Positions 52,260 to 61,500 of a stretch of 64,000 nt of DNA are shown piece after piece. The notes under the pieces were generated by a model that searched no databases, was not told the DNA's origin, and saw only the letters and a program-made list of their open reading frames with translations. A program made the translations under genes and the position numbers. This DNA comes from Roseburia sp. AF12-17LB (lineage in GTDB: Bacteria; Bacillota; Clostridia; Lachnospirales; Lachnospiraceae), in assembly GCF_003479605.1 (NCBI RefSeq), contig NZ_QUHR01000010.1:46098-110097 (forward strand), read 5' to 3'. How positions within the stretch are numbered: position 1 is the stretch's first letter; each line of letters opens with the position of its first letter.

Positions 52260-53538
52260 GGTGTCAAATTCCGCAGCCAATTACAGACGGGTGTTGCAGT
52301 ATGACCCTTTGCTGAAAGGTGCAATCCGTAAAAATCTTTTGACGGAGCGTATCGACATTGTGAAGCCGCTTGGCTGGTATCGTGAAAATCCTACGCTAAC
52401 GGACATTGACATTAAATATCTGCTTCTCTATTTTGAAGTAAACTACGGTCTTACCGTTGAGAAGAAAATCCAAGACGCTGTTATGGTCATAGCAAATGAG
52501 AACAGATACCACCCTGTCTGTGATTTTCTGAATGGCTTACAATGGGACGGAACAGAGAGAATCCGTTATTGTCTGCACCGCTTTCTCGGTTCAGATACAG
52601 ATGATTACACCTACGAAGCATTGAAGCTGTTTTTATTGGGAGCAATCTCAAGAGCCTTTAAGCCGGGGTGCAAGTTTGAAGTCATGCTTTGCTTGGTGGG
52701 CGGTCAGGGAGCCGGAAAGTCCTCTTTTTTCCGTCTGCTGGCAGTCAATGATGATTGGTTCTCTGATGATTTGAAGAAGCTGGAAGATGAAAATGTCTAC
52801 CGTAAAATGCAAGGGCATTGGATTATTGAAATGTCGGAAATGATTGCCACCGCAAACGCAAAGAGTATTGAAGAAATAAAGTCATTTTTGAGCCGACAAA
52901 AGGAAACCTATAAAATCCCTTATGAAACGCACCCAGCCGACAGGAAAAGACAGTGTGTGTTTGGTGGTTCTTCCAATACGCTGGACTTTCTTCCACTTGA
53001 CCGAACAGGCAACCGCCGATTCGTGCCGATTATGGTATATCCCGAAAGAGCCGAAGTTCATATCTTGGAGAATGAGGAAGAATCAAGAGCCTATATCCAT
53101 CAGATGTGGGCGGAGGCGATGGAGATTTACCGAAGCGGCAGCTTCAAGCTGAGATTCAGCCCGACAATGAATGAGTATCTGAAAGCCCATCAAAGGGAAT
53201 TTATGCCGGAGGACACCAAAGCCGGACAGATACTTGATTATTTGGAGAATTTCAAAGGCAACATGGTATGTTCCAAACAGCTTTATCGTGAAGCGATGGG
53301 ACATGAATATGACGAGCCGAAGCAATGGGAATTGAGGGAAATCAACGACATTATGAACAATGCCGTATCCGGCTGGAAGCCGTTCAGCAATCCAAGGCAC
53401 TTTCCAAAGCCCTATGCCCGTCAGAAAGGCTGGGAACGTATCGGAGAGCCTGACAACGAGCTTGAAGATTTTCAGCAGATTTCCGAGGAAGAAATGAAGC
53501 AGTTGGAGTTACCGAAAGAATGGTTGGAGAAAAAATAA
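52177..53538 (+). CDS. VapE-family ATPase/primase-helicase-like protein
   Basis: A 453-aa P-loop ATPase of the virulence-associated E family. Residues 100-140 hold HPVCDFLNGLQWDGTERI, Walker A is VGGQGAGKSS (174-183), Walker B-like HWIIEMSEM, and a sensor region FGGSSNTLDFLPLDRTGNRRF. Such proteins are helicases in plasmids, phage satellites and ICEs. The start is TTG 52177 with GGAGG 9 nt upstream, inside the CHC2 gene, so the two are translationally coupled. A GTTGTC-rich segment follows the stop. Confidence 0.88.
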   Translation: MREELQSCPQTATIEEVRNSLEQTQKGKVSNSAANYRRVLQYDPLLKGAIRKNLLTERIDIVKPLGWYRENPTLTDIDIKYLLLYFEVNYGLTVEKKIQDAVMVIANENRYHPVCDFLNGLQWDGTERIRYCLHRFLGSDTDDYTYEALKLFLLGAISRAFKPGCKFEVMLCLVGGQGAGKSSFFRLLAVNDDWFSDDLKKLEDENVYRKMQGHWIIEMSEMIATANAKSIEEIKSFLSRQKETYKIPYETHPADRKRQCVFGGSSNTLDFLPLDRTGNRRFVPIMVYPERAEVHILENEEESRAYIHQMWAEAMEIYRSGSFKLRFSPTMNEYLKAHQREFMPEDTKAGQILDYLENFKGNMVCSKQLYREAMGHEYDEPKQWELREINDIMNNAVSGWKPFSNPRHFPKPYARQKGWERIGEPDNELEDFQQISEEEMKQLELPKEWLEKK

Positions 53539-53544
53539 GAGCCG

Positions 53545-53740
53545 GTTGTCGGCAAGTTGCCTATCCCGTTGTCGGGCTGGTTGTCAGCCGAAAGGCTGTA
53601 AAACCCTTATATTCCGCTACTTTCTTCTCTCTGACAACCATGACAACCAAGATTTCAAAGAAAAAGGAAAATAGAATAAATAGTAAATAGCCCGATAAGT
53701 TTAAGAGTTTTTTGATGTCCGTTGTCAGGACTTCGTTGTC
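53545..53740. repeat. Cluster of seven GTTGTC motifs (iteron-like)
   Basis: GTTGTC occurs at 53545, 53568 and 53580 (plus), GACAAC at 53633 and 53642, and GTTGTC at 53721 and 53735. The flanks vary (CCGGTTGTCGG, TGGTTGTCAGC, CCGTTGTCAGG). The segment between the VapE gene and tnpW has no ORF. It resembles a set of initiator-binding sites. Confidence 0.55.
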
Positions 53741-53783
53741 AGCTCTTTCCTTGTTGGGCTTTTTTTATTTCAGGAGGTATCGA

Positions 53784-53966
53784 ATGACAGAAAACACGAA
53801 CACAATAGCACAGACCATTGAGCAGAACGCACCTGTGCTGGTTAAGAAAATCGGAAAGACCACCTACATGGTGGGCATTCATTTCAGCGAAACGAGCAAA
53901 GAAACAATGGACGATAAGGTGGCACGATTGGTTAAAAGCGACATTCACAAACAGGCTTGCGGATAA
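53784..53966 (+). CDS. tnpW: Transposon-encoded protein TnpW
   Basis: A 60-aa protein ending the element's gene series. TTYMVGIHFSETSKETMDDK is the signature of the TnpW family of Tn4451 and relatives. AGGAGG lies 7 nt before ATG 53784; the frame is open upstream to 53712 but without ribosome site. Function unknown. Confidence 0.85.
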   Translation: MTENTNTIAQTIEQNAPVLVKKIGKTTYMVGIHFSETSKETMDDKVARLVKSDIHKQACG

Positions 53967-53985
53967 TGAATAGGGAGTGTAACAA

Positions 53986-54079
53986 CAGAGTGCGGAACGG
54001 TCAATACAGAGTGTGGGGTGTGCCAAAGAATATTTACAATTTAGGCATGATTTTTTCCGCATTCTGTCTTGACACAATG
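53986..54079. repeat. Right-end repeats of the element
   Basis: CAGAGTGCGGAA (53986-53997), CAGAGTGTGG (54007-54016) and the inverted TTCCGCATTCTG (54055-54066) are variants of one word. A 17-bp segment at 54063-54079 matches the left end (44077-44093) in inverted form at 13 of 17 positions. These are candidate recombinase-binding or accessory sites. Confidence 0.45.
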
Positions 54080-54080
54080 C

Positions 54081-54082
54081 TC
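54081..54082. other. attR core dinucleotide of the Tn4451-like element
   Basis: TC on the plus strand, GA on the minus strand. The element ends GACACAATGC and the pilin gene resumes with CCGAATGG. Joining GA here to the base after GA at 44058 gives ATT-CGG-GAT-TAT in frame. Confidence 0.8.
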
Positions 54083-57000
54083 CCGAATGGTTCCATCGTT
54101 GCGTAACTCCAACAGCCACTTTGTCGTTACATTCGGCTGTATATTGTCCTTCTCTTCCAATTCAACAGCATCTTCCACATTTTTACCAGATGGTATATAG
54201 GACACTGCTTTCTTGGTAATTCCCGGAACAATTACATCCTTCGGTGTTATCATTACAGATGACGAAATAACACGCTTTTCTCCTACAATTCCTTTATCTT
54301 CCGATGTGCCGTTATTCTGTCTGGAATCATCTCTGGTTCCTCTCATTGTAATGTCATTCGGATTCTCACGATATTCCACATCCTTATCTACCAGTAAATC
54401 CACGGTATTGGTAATTGGAACATCTAATTCCACGTCTTTACTTACCTTGCACATCACAAAGAATGAAAGATTCTTTCCTGCCGGCAAATCATAACCTTTG
54501 CCATCGTCTCCAATCGTAAAGGTAACCATATGATTTTCCTTATCATCATTGGTCATTGCAATGGTAACATCCCTTACCAGACTTCTGCCATCGATATTGG
54601 TTACCTGTGCCATGTTCCAGTCGTTTGACTTAATCGGTTCACTATAGCTCTTTTCAATCCGAACCGGAAGCGTATATCCCAGGCCCGGACGTATTCCAAT
54701 ATATTCCAGACCATCCGCCATATGATCTTCCAATGTATCAATATGAACGGGATCTTCTCCTGTATTTGTTACTGTAATATTGTAAATCACATAATTTCCG
54801 AGATAATTTCCTTCATTTACACTCTTAGAGAATATGGACTTATCTTTTAACTGGCTGGTCTTCCACTGATGGAACTGATCCAGAATTGCCCACACACTCT
54901 TCTGCACATCTACCGCCTGATCCAGCTCCTTTTTTCCTTCCGGTTTCCCTTTTACCGTTACTGTATCCTTCATTCCATTTACGGTTGCACTATTGGTATA
55001 AGTAAAGGTTCCCGTCTGTTCATTCTCTTTATCATCCATATAAATGTAAGCATTGAATTCTTTTTCAATTACCTCACCCGGTAACATGGTGCCAATCTTC
55101 CAGATTAAACGGATTCCTTTATGTGCACTGATATTCATTCCATTGCTCTTGCCAATCCAGTATCTCCTTATCTGCACGTATTCACCATTTATTTTTGTAT
55201 AATAAGTTCCCCAGTCAGATGTATTTTCTACATACTCTTTCCAGCTGATACCAACCTCTACCAGTTCCTCATCATTTTTAGGATATCTGGAATTTAACGT
55301 TCCTGCCTGCTTTGCCTTATAAATCTTGTATTCATCCGAAGGAAAGACATGATATGGCATATCATCTGTCAATGACAGTCCGCCTTTCTTATATGCGGCA
55401 TCTCCATCAGCATTTGTAATCGTTATGCTGTATTTAAATAATTCCTCTGCTTTAAAGGTTTCTCCACCTTCCCCGCCATTAACCTTCTTATCTACTGTAA
55501 TCGGATTTTCAGTCTCAATTACAATTTCAGAATTCTCACCGGTTGAAGTACTCTTTACATAATTCTTAAAATGATAATCAGAAGCCTCCGGCAGTTCATT
55601 AACATCAACCTTACATACATACTTAATGGTTACCTTCTCCTTTGCATTCAGCCTGCCAAGAGAAAATGTCAATATTTTATCATTTATCTTTAAGCCAACA
55701 TTGCGGCATCCACCGGTCGCATTGGTTGACTCTGCCACAAAATCCGTCTCGCCCTCCGGAACCTGTGCTCCATTCTTATCTATAACATACTGGAAAATAA
55801 GTCCTTTTGGCAGAGTATCTTCTAACGTCTGCTCAATGGTTTTATAATCTTCCATATTTTCAATCGTTATCGTATAAGTAACTAAATCACCATTTTTTAC
55901 ATTCTTCTTATCACCGCTCTTTTCAATAATGAGTTCCGGCTTTTTATAAATAACCGTTATTGTTGAACTCTTATCTTTATAAGAAGCTTTATTATGAATG
56001 GAAGTATTATTTTTATACTTTGCCATTTCTTCCTGGCTTTTTACATTAGCTGCAAAAGTAAATGAGACCTTTTCACCGGCTTTTAATGTACCAGGTGTAA
56101 AACTTATTGTTCTGGCTGCTTCGTCATACTCTGCTCCTTTATCACGGATTGCCTGTATCTGCTCCGATGTCAACGTCAGATGCTCTGGCAATTTATCTGT
56201 CACCTTATAAACGCTTCCATCTGAAGATTCTCCTTTAATCGGATTGTTTCCCGTATTTTCTACCGTAATCGTATAATTAATGGTATCACCGGCAATTACT
56301 TCTTTCTTATCCGCCGTCTTAACAATTTTAAAGTCCTCTTTTATTTCCGGTCTTGACTTTACATCTGCAGACAATTTTGTGTGTTCATATTCTTTATAAG
56401 GAACAGATTCAAAATCAACATGATTTGTAATTACATCCTCTTTTACTTTTTCTGCGGCTACTGTAATGTAATTATCTGTTAATACTAATTTTGATACATT
56501 CAGACTTGCACTTACATTCAGATGCTCCTGTTCTCTTGTTGGCACACCATTTGTCATATACTGGTTCGGCACACTAATCTTATATGTAACAGTTTTTCCA
56601 TCCAATGTCAGGCTTGTAACGGTTCCTCCCTGAAGATCAGTAAACTGGAAAATCACATTTCCATTGCTATCCACAATGGAAACACCATCTTCACTGACCT
56701 TGGTTCCTTCCGGAAAGCTGATTCCATCCGGTAATGTCAATACATCACTCAACTCTACATGATCTGTCCAGATTGCTCCAGTATCACCAACTCCGCATGG
56801 ATTCATACTGTTTGCAGTGATTCTATAATCTAATGTTCCTTCCAGCGTATTGGTCTTTCCATTCACCGGAATAATTTCCTTGCTGACAGTTTTTTTCAAA
56901 TCCTGCCAGAGATTCGTTCCATGCCAGATTAATTCTGCCGGTTCAGAAATCACATCATTGTCTTTCTGATCCGGAATCTCCGGTGTCAATGTTACCTTGG

Positions 57001-57541
57001 AATCCTTTTCCATAATTCCATTTAAGGAATTAAACTGCAAATCGAAGGAAACGGTTGAACCTGCAGGTGGTTCAAACTCTATGTAAGTCTCATCATCCTC
57101 TTCTACCAGTTTTACTTCCAGTGTTTCTTCTGTTGTTTCACTGACCGCTTTATAAGTAACCTGCATAACATCACTTTCTTCAAAACCGGTCAATGTAACT
57201 CCTTCCGGCAAATCACTAATCCGGATACGAACCGGTACCAGCTCTGTATCTGTCGGATTTGAGTTGGTTGCACTCACGGTTGCATACAGAATTTGTCCAT
57301 TTTTCCCATCATCCGGACTCTTCTGTGAAACGCTCAAGTTAATACGCTCACTAATCGTGCCTCCGGCTGATGTCTGCTCTGTTTCCTTATTTCCTGTTGC
57401 TGCAAGTCCCGGAAGAATCAGTCCCCAGACTACACCCACCGCCACAAGAACGCAGCATATCCCCAGTAAAATTTTTGTTCTTCTGCGGATTTTTCTCTTT
57501 TCTTCTGCTTTCTTTACATGTTTTCTTACATTTTCCTGCAT
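54081..57541 (-). CDS. Tip pilin/adhesin, N-terminal part, interrupted by the mobile element
   Basis: The first 1153 residues of a giant surface protein. Residues 1-22 are basic, 23-49 form a signal/membrane helix (LLGICCVLVAVGVVWGLILPG), then a series of beta modules. Two DUF11-like repeats at about 403-530 and 535-660 each contain ADKKEVIAGDTINYTITVENTG-like text, and a third lies near 900-1000 (GNYVIYNITVTNTGEDP). After LRNDGTIR the frame enters the element and stops 13 codons later at 54041, so no LPXTG anchor is made. The N-terminal product would be released or trapped. The rest of the gene is at 42506-44059. GGGAG precedes the ATG. Confidence 0.9.
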
Positions 57542-57555
57542 ATCCCTATCTCTCC

Positions 57556-58230
57556 CTATTTAAGGAATCCCATTTTACTCAATGGCCAGAATCGAAAAGC
57601 CACCTTTCCAATTATCTGATCTTCTGCCACACACCCAATGGCTGAACTCCGGCTGTCAACCGATACTGAACGATGGTCTCCCATCACAAAATATTTGCCC
57701 TCCGGCACCTGATAAGGAAAATCAATATCACATTCCCCTAAATCTTTCTTTATTGCATATGGTTCATCTAATTTTTCACCATTTACATATACATTGCCGT
57801 CTTCGTCTATATCTATGTAATCACCTGCAGTTCCTATGACCCTTTTTACAAGAATCTTACTCTGATAGTAAAAGCCGATGATATCTCTCTGTTTGATTTT
57901 TGTGGTTTTCTTTATTACTACCAGTTCACCATTCTCTAATGCCGGTTCCATGCTCTTGCCCGAAACCTGCAATACCGGTACTAATCTTGTTGCAATCAAT
58001 ACTGAAATTGCTGCCACCACAAGCAGTATTCCGAGTGCACTGAAAAGATGCTGCTTCTTCTCTCTGTGAGCCTGTTCCGCCCGTATACTTTGAAGTGCCA
58101 CATCTAATTCTATTTTCTTGTCCTTATTCCCGTCATTTTCTTCTGTAGTTTCCTGCAAATCCTTCTGGAGTCCCTCTATAATTTCAATCAACTCCCAGCG
58201 TTTCAGCTTGCGGAAATCCTTATCTGCCAC
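57556..58230 (-). CDS. lepB: Signal peptidase I of the pilus locus
   Basis: A 224-aa signal peptidase with an unusual 60-residue N-terminal cytoplasmic part that is helical and charged (coiled coil; RWELIEIIEGLQKDLQETTEE). The membrane span is at about 64-82, catalytic S93 in SGKSMEPAL, K129 in ILVKRVIG, and the late box GDHRSVSVDSR. GTG 58230 is chosen because AGGGGG lies 8 nt upstream; an earlier GTG (58239) abuts that site. It is first in the pilus operon, 14 bp before the tip gene, and is likely dedicated to pilin export. Confidence 0.9.
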   Translation of the reverse strand: MADKDFRKLKRWELIEIIEGLQKDLQETTEENDGNKDKKIELDVALQSIRAEQAHREKKQHLFSALGILLVVAAISVLIATRLVPVLQVSGKSMEPALENGELVVIKKTTKIKQRDIIGFYYQSKILVKRVIGTAGDYIDIDEDGNVYVNGEKLDEPYAIKKDLGECDIDFPYQVPEGKYFVMGDHRSVSVDSRSSAIGCVAEDQIIGKVAFRFWPLSKMGFLK

Positions 58231-58324
58231 AAACTGCACCCCCTGTTATTCTTTTGCTCCCCTTATTATGACCTTCCCCTGTCTTTTTATGCATGTGATT
58301 TTTCTTTTGTGTTGAATGTAAGTA

Positions 58325-58353
58325 TATATATTTTTTGTATAGAATTATGTCAT
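58325..58353 (-). promoter_or_regulatory. Candidate promoter of the pilus operon
   Basis: On the minus strand ATGACA (58348-58353) and TATATA (58325-58330) are 17 bp apart, 95 bp before the signal peptidase start. The region is AT-rich and another start is possible. Confidence 0.5.
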
Positions 58354-58427
58354 ATTCTGGCATATAGATTTGATTTTTTCTAACGAAATAATCAGACTAA
58401 TTTAATTTGATATCGTTCTTATAAAGT

Positions 58428-58475
58428 AAAAAAAGAGACGTAACTTACATTTCTGTAAATTACGTCTCTTTTATT
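58428..58475. terminator. Terminator after nifJ (bidirectional shape)
   Basis: AAAGAGACGTAACTTACA and TGTAAATTACGTCTCTTT pair over 18 positions (one mismatch) around TTTC; T-rich runs follow on both strands. It ends the nifJ transcript 40 bp after the stop. Confidence 0.85.
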
Positions 58476-58514
58476 TTACTTAATCGTCAGATTCTTCTGT
58501 CCAATCAGCTAATC

Positions 58515-61500
58515 TTATTTGTAAAGTTCAACTAATCTTAACAGATGTTCATAACGAGCCTTTGCAGCTTCCTCAGATGCTTTGAACAGTTTTTCTGCTC
58601 TGTCTGGGAAGGAACGTGTTAATCTGCTGTAACGTGTCTCGTTATTTAAGAAATCCTGGTAAGATCCATCACCTGGCTTAGAAGTCAATGTGAATGGGTT
58701 CTTTCCTTCTGCTTTCAATGCCGGGTTGTATGAGAATAAGTTCCAGTAACCTGCTGCTACTGCTTTCTTCATCTCATCCTGGCAGTGGTTCATTCCACCC
58801 TTAACACCGTGTAACTCACATGGAGCATATCCGATGATAAGTGAAGGTCCGTTGTATGCTTCTGCTTCAGCAATTACCTTAACAGCATTTGCCATATTTG
58901 CACCAAGAGCGATCTGTGCTACATATACATAGCCGTAGCTCATAGCGATTTCTGCAAGGCTCTTCTTGCCAACTTCTTTACCAGAAGCAGCGAACTGACA
59001 AACCTCACCGATGTTAGAAGCTTTAGAAGCCTGTCCACCTGTATTAGAGTACATCTCTGTATCGAATACCATTACGTTTACGTTCTCACCGGAAGCAAGT
59101 ACATGGTCTAATCCGCCGAAGCCGATATCGTAAGCCCATCCATCACCACCGAAGATCCATACAGACTTCTTAGCAAGGTAATTCTTCTTATCTAATGCAT
59201 CCTTAGCATCCGGGCATCCTGCTGCTGCAGCTTTCTCTAACTCAGCAACTAATGCTTCTGTTGCAGGTGTATTAGCTTTTGTATCATTCTTAGTCTCTTC
59301 GAACTTGTCAAATGCAGCCTTTAATTCTGCGCTTGCTTTATCAGACTCAGCACATTTCTTAGCGCTTGCAATTGCCTGCTCACGAAGAACTTTCTGTCCG
59401 ATTTCCATACCAAAACCATGCTCAGCGTTATCCTCGAATAAGGAGTTTGCCCAAGCCGGACCTTTCTTGGAATCTTTGTTTACTGTATATGGTGATGTTG
59501 CTGCAGGACCGCCCCAGATAGAAGAACATCCTGTTGCATTGGAAATATACATATGCTCACCAAATAACTGAGTAATCAAACGAGCGTAAGATGTCTCTGC
59601 ACAACCTGCACAAGAGCCTGAGAACTCAAGCAATGGCTGATTGAACTGGGAACCTTTAACGGTATTGTCTGCCGGCATACCAGGTTTCTTTCCAACGTTT
59701 GCTACTAAGTAATCGAATACTGGCTGCTGATCTGCCTGTGATTCCTGAGGAACCATTTCGATTGCGCCTACTGGACATACCGTAATACACTCGCCACATC
59801 CCATACAGTCTAATGGGGATACGCTCATTGTATATTTGTACTCGCCAGCCTTTGGCTTTGTATCAGCAAGTTTTGTCTGCTCTGGAGCAGCTTTTACTTC
59901 TGCTTCGTCTAACATGAATGGACGAATGGTTGCATGTGAACATACGAATGCACACTGATTACACTGAATACATTTCTCAGCATCCCATGTAGGAACGGTT
60001 ACGGCTGTACCACGTTTCTCATATGCTGCCGCACCATGTTCGAACTGTCCATCCGGATTCTTTGCAAATGCAGATACCGGAAGGCTGTCTCCGTCCATCT
60101 TGGAGATTGGCTCCATTAAGTCTCTTACCATCTTAACAGTCTCAGGACGTCCGGTTAATTCCTTCGGAGTTGGATCTGCTTCTGGGTTAGACCAGGATGC
60201 TGGAACTTCAACCTTATGTACTGCGTCTACACCAGCGTCGATAGCTTTGTAGTTCATTTCTACGACAGCATCACCCTTCTTACCGTAGGATTTCTTAGCT
60301 GCTGCTTTCATGAATTCTACTGCATCGTCGATAGGCATAACGTTTGCAAGTTTGAAGAATGCAGACTGTAAAATTGTGTTGGTACGTTTACCCATACCAA
60401 TTTCAATTGCTTTATCAATTGCATTGATTGTATATAACTGAATGTTGTTATCAGCAATATATTTCTTTGCTTCAGCATTCAGATGATGAGCTAACTCTTC
60501 GTCTGACCACTGGCAGTTAATCATGAATACTCCGCCTGGTTTAACATCCTGGGCCATCTTGAATCCTTTGGTTACATAAGATGGGTTGTGGCATGCTACG
60601 AAGTCAGCCTGATTGATGTAATATGGGCTCTTGATTGGCTTGTCACCGAATCTTAAGTGAGAAATTGTTACACCACCGGTCTTCTTAGAGTCATACTGGA
60701 AGTATGCCTGGATGTATTTATCTGTGTGGTCACCGATAATCTTAGTAGAGTTCTTGTTAGCACCTACAGTACCGTCTCCACCAAGACCCCAGAACTTACA
60801 CTCTACAGTTCCTTCTGCAGATGTGATAGGTGCTGGCTTAACCTCTGGTAAGCTTAAGTTTGTAACGTCATCTACGATACCTACTGTAAATCTGCTCTTT
60901 GGAGCATCTTTTTCCAGTTCTTTATAGATAGCGAATACAGATGAAGGAGGAGTATCCTTAGATCCTAATCCGTAACGGCCGCCGCATAATACAACGTCGT
61001 TTAATCCTGCTTCACGTAATGTTGTAGCTACGTCTAAGTATAATGGGTCTCCTAATGCTCCTGGCTCTTTTGTTCTGTCAAGAACAGCAACTTTCTTTGC
61101 AGTCTTTGGAAGAACTTTTAATAAGGAAGCAGATACCCAAGGACGATACAGACGAACTTTGATTAATCCGACTTTCTCTCCTGCTGCTGTTAAGTAGTCG
61201 ATTACTTCTTCTGCTACGTCACAGATAGATCCCATTGCTACGATAACACGGTCTGCATCTGCTGCTCCATAGTAGTTGAATAAGTCATAATCTGTACCAA
61301 GTTTTTCATTGATTTTGCCCATGTATTTCTCAACGATAGCCGGTAACTCATTGTAAGCTGTATTACAAGCTTCACGATGCTGGAAGAAAACGTCTCCGTT
61401 TTCATGGGAACCACGCATTGCTGGATGCTCTGGGTTTAATGCATGCTCACGGAATGCTTTTACAGCGTCCATGTTGCACATTTCTTTCAAATCTGCGTAA

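Larger units (their letters stand above)
44058..54082 (+). mobile_element. Tn4451-like integrative mobilizable element, 10,023 bp
   Basis: The element is bounded by a 2-bp GA/TC core at 44058-44059 and 54081-54082 and splits a pilin gene. Its genes, all on the plus strand, are a TnpX-like large serine recombinase, TnpV, two small conserved proteins, an ABC pair as cargo, a Mob relaxase, a CHC2 protein, a VapE-like ATPase and TnpW. TnpX, TnpV, TnpW and a mobilisation protein are hallmarks of the Tn4451/Tn4453 family, where an antibiotic-resistance gene takes the cargo place. No type IV secretion genes are present, so transfer would need a helper. Confidence 0.9.

Noticed and set aside
53545..53740. 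GTTGTC repeats as a CRISPR remnant.
   Set aside because: Repeats are 6 bp with irregular spacing and both orientations, and no cas genes are present.
53490..53770. Terminator formed by AGCCCGATAAG and CTTGTTGGGCT followed by seven Ts before tnpW.
   Set aside because: The arms pair only with G-U help and enclose more than 50 nt; possible but too weak to list as a feature.
44069..54080. Promoter formed at the circle joint: TTGACA at 54069-54074 next to the element's left end (TACAAT at 44075-44080), as recalled for Tn4451.
   Set aside because: In the joined circle the distance between the boxes is 23 bp, too long for a normal promoter, and no better -10 lies at 16-18 bp.
44058..54082. Prophage as an explanation for the 10-kb insertion.
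   Set aside because: No capsid, portal, terminase, tail or lysis genes; the gene set is recombinase, TnpV, TnpW, Mob relaxase and small replication-like genes.
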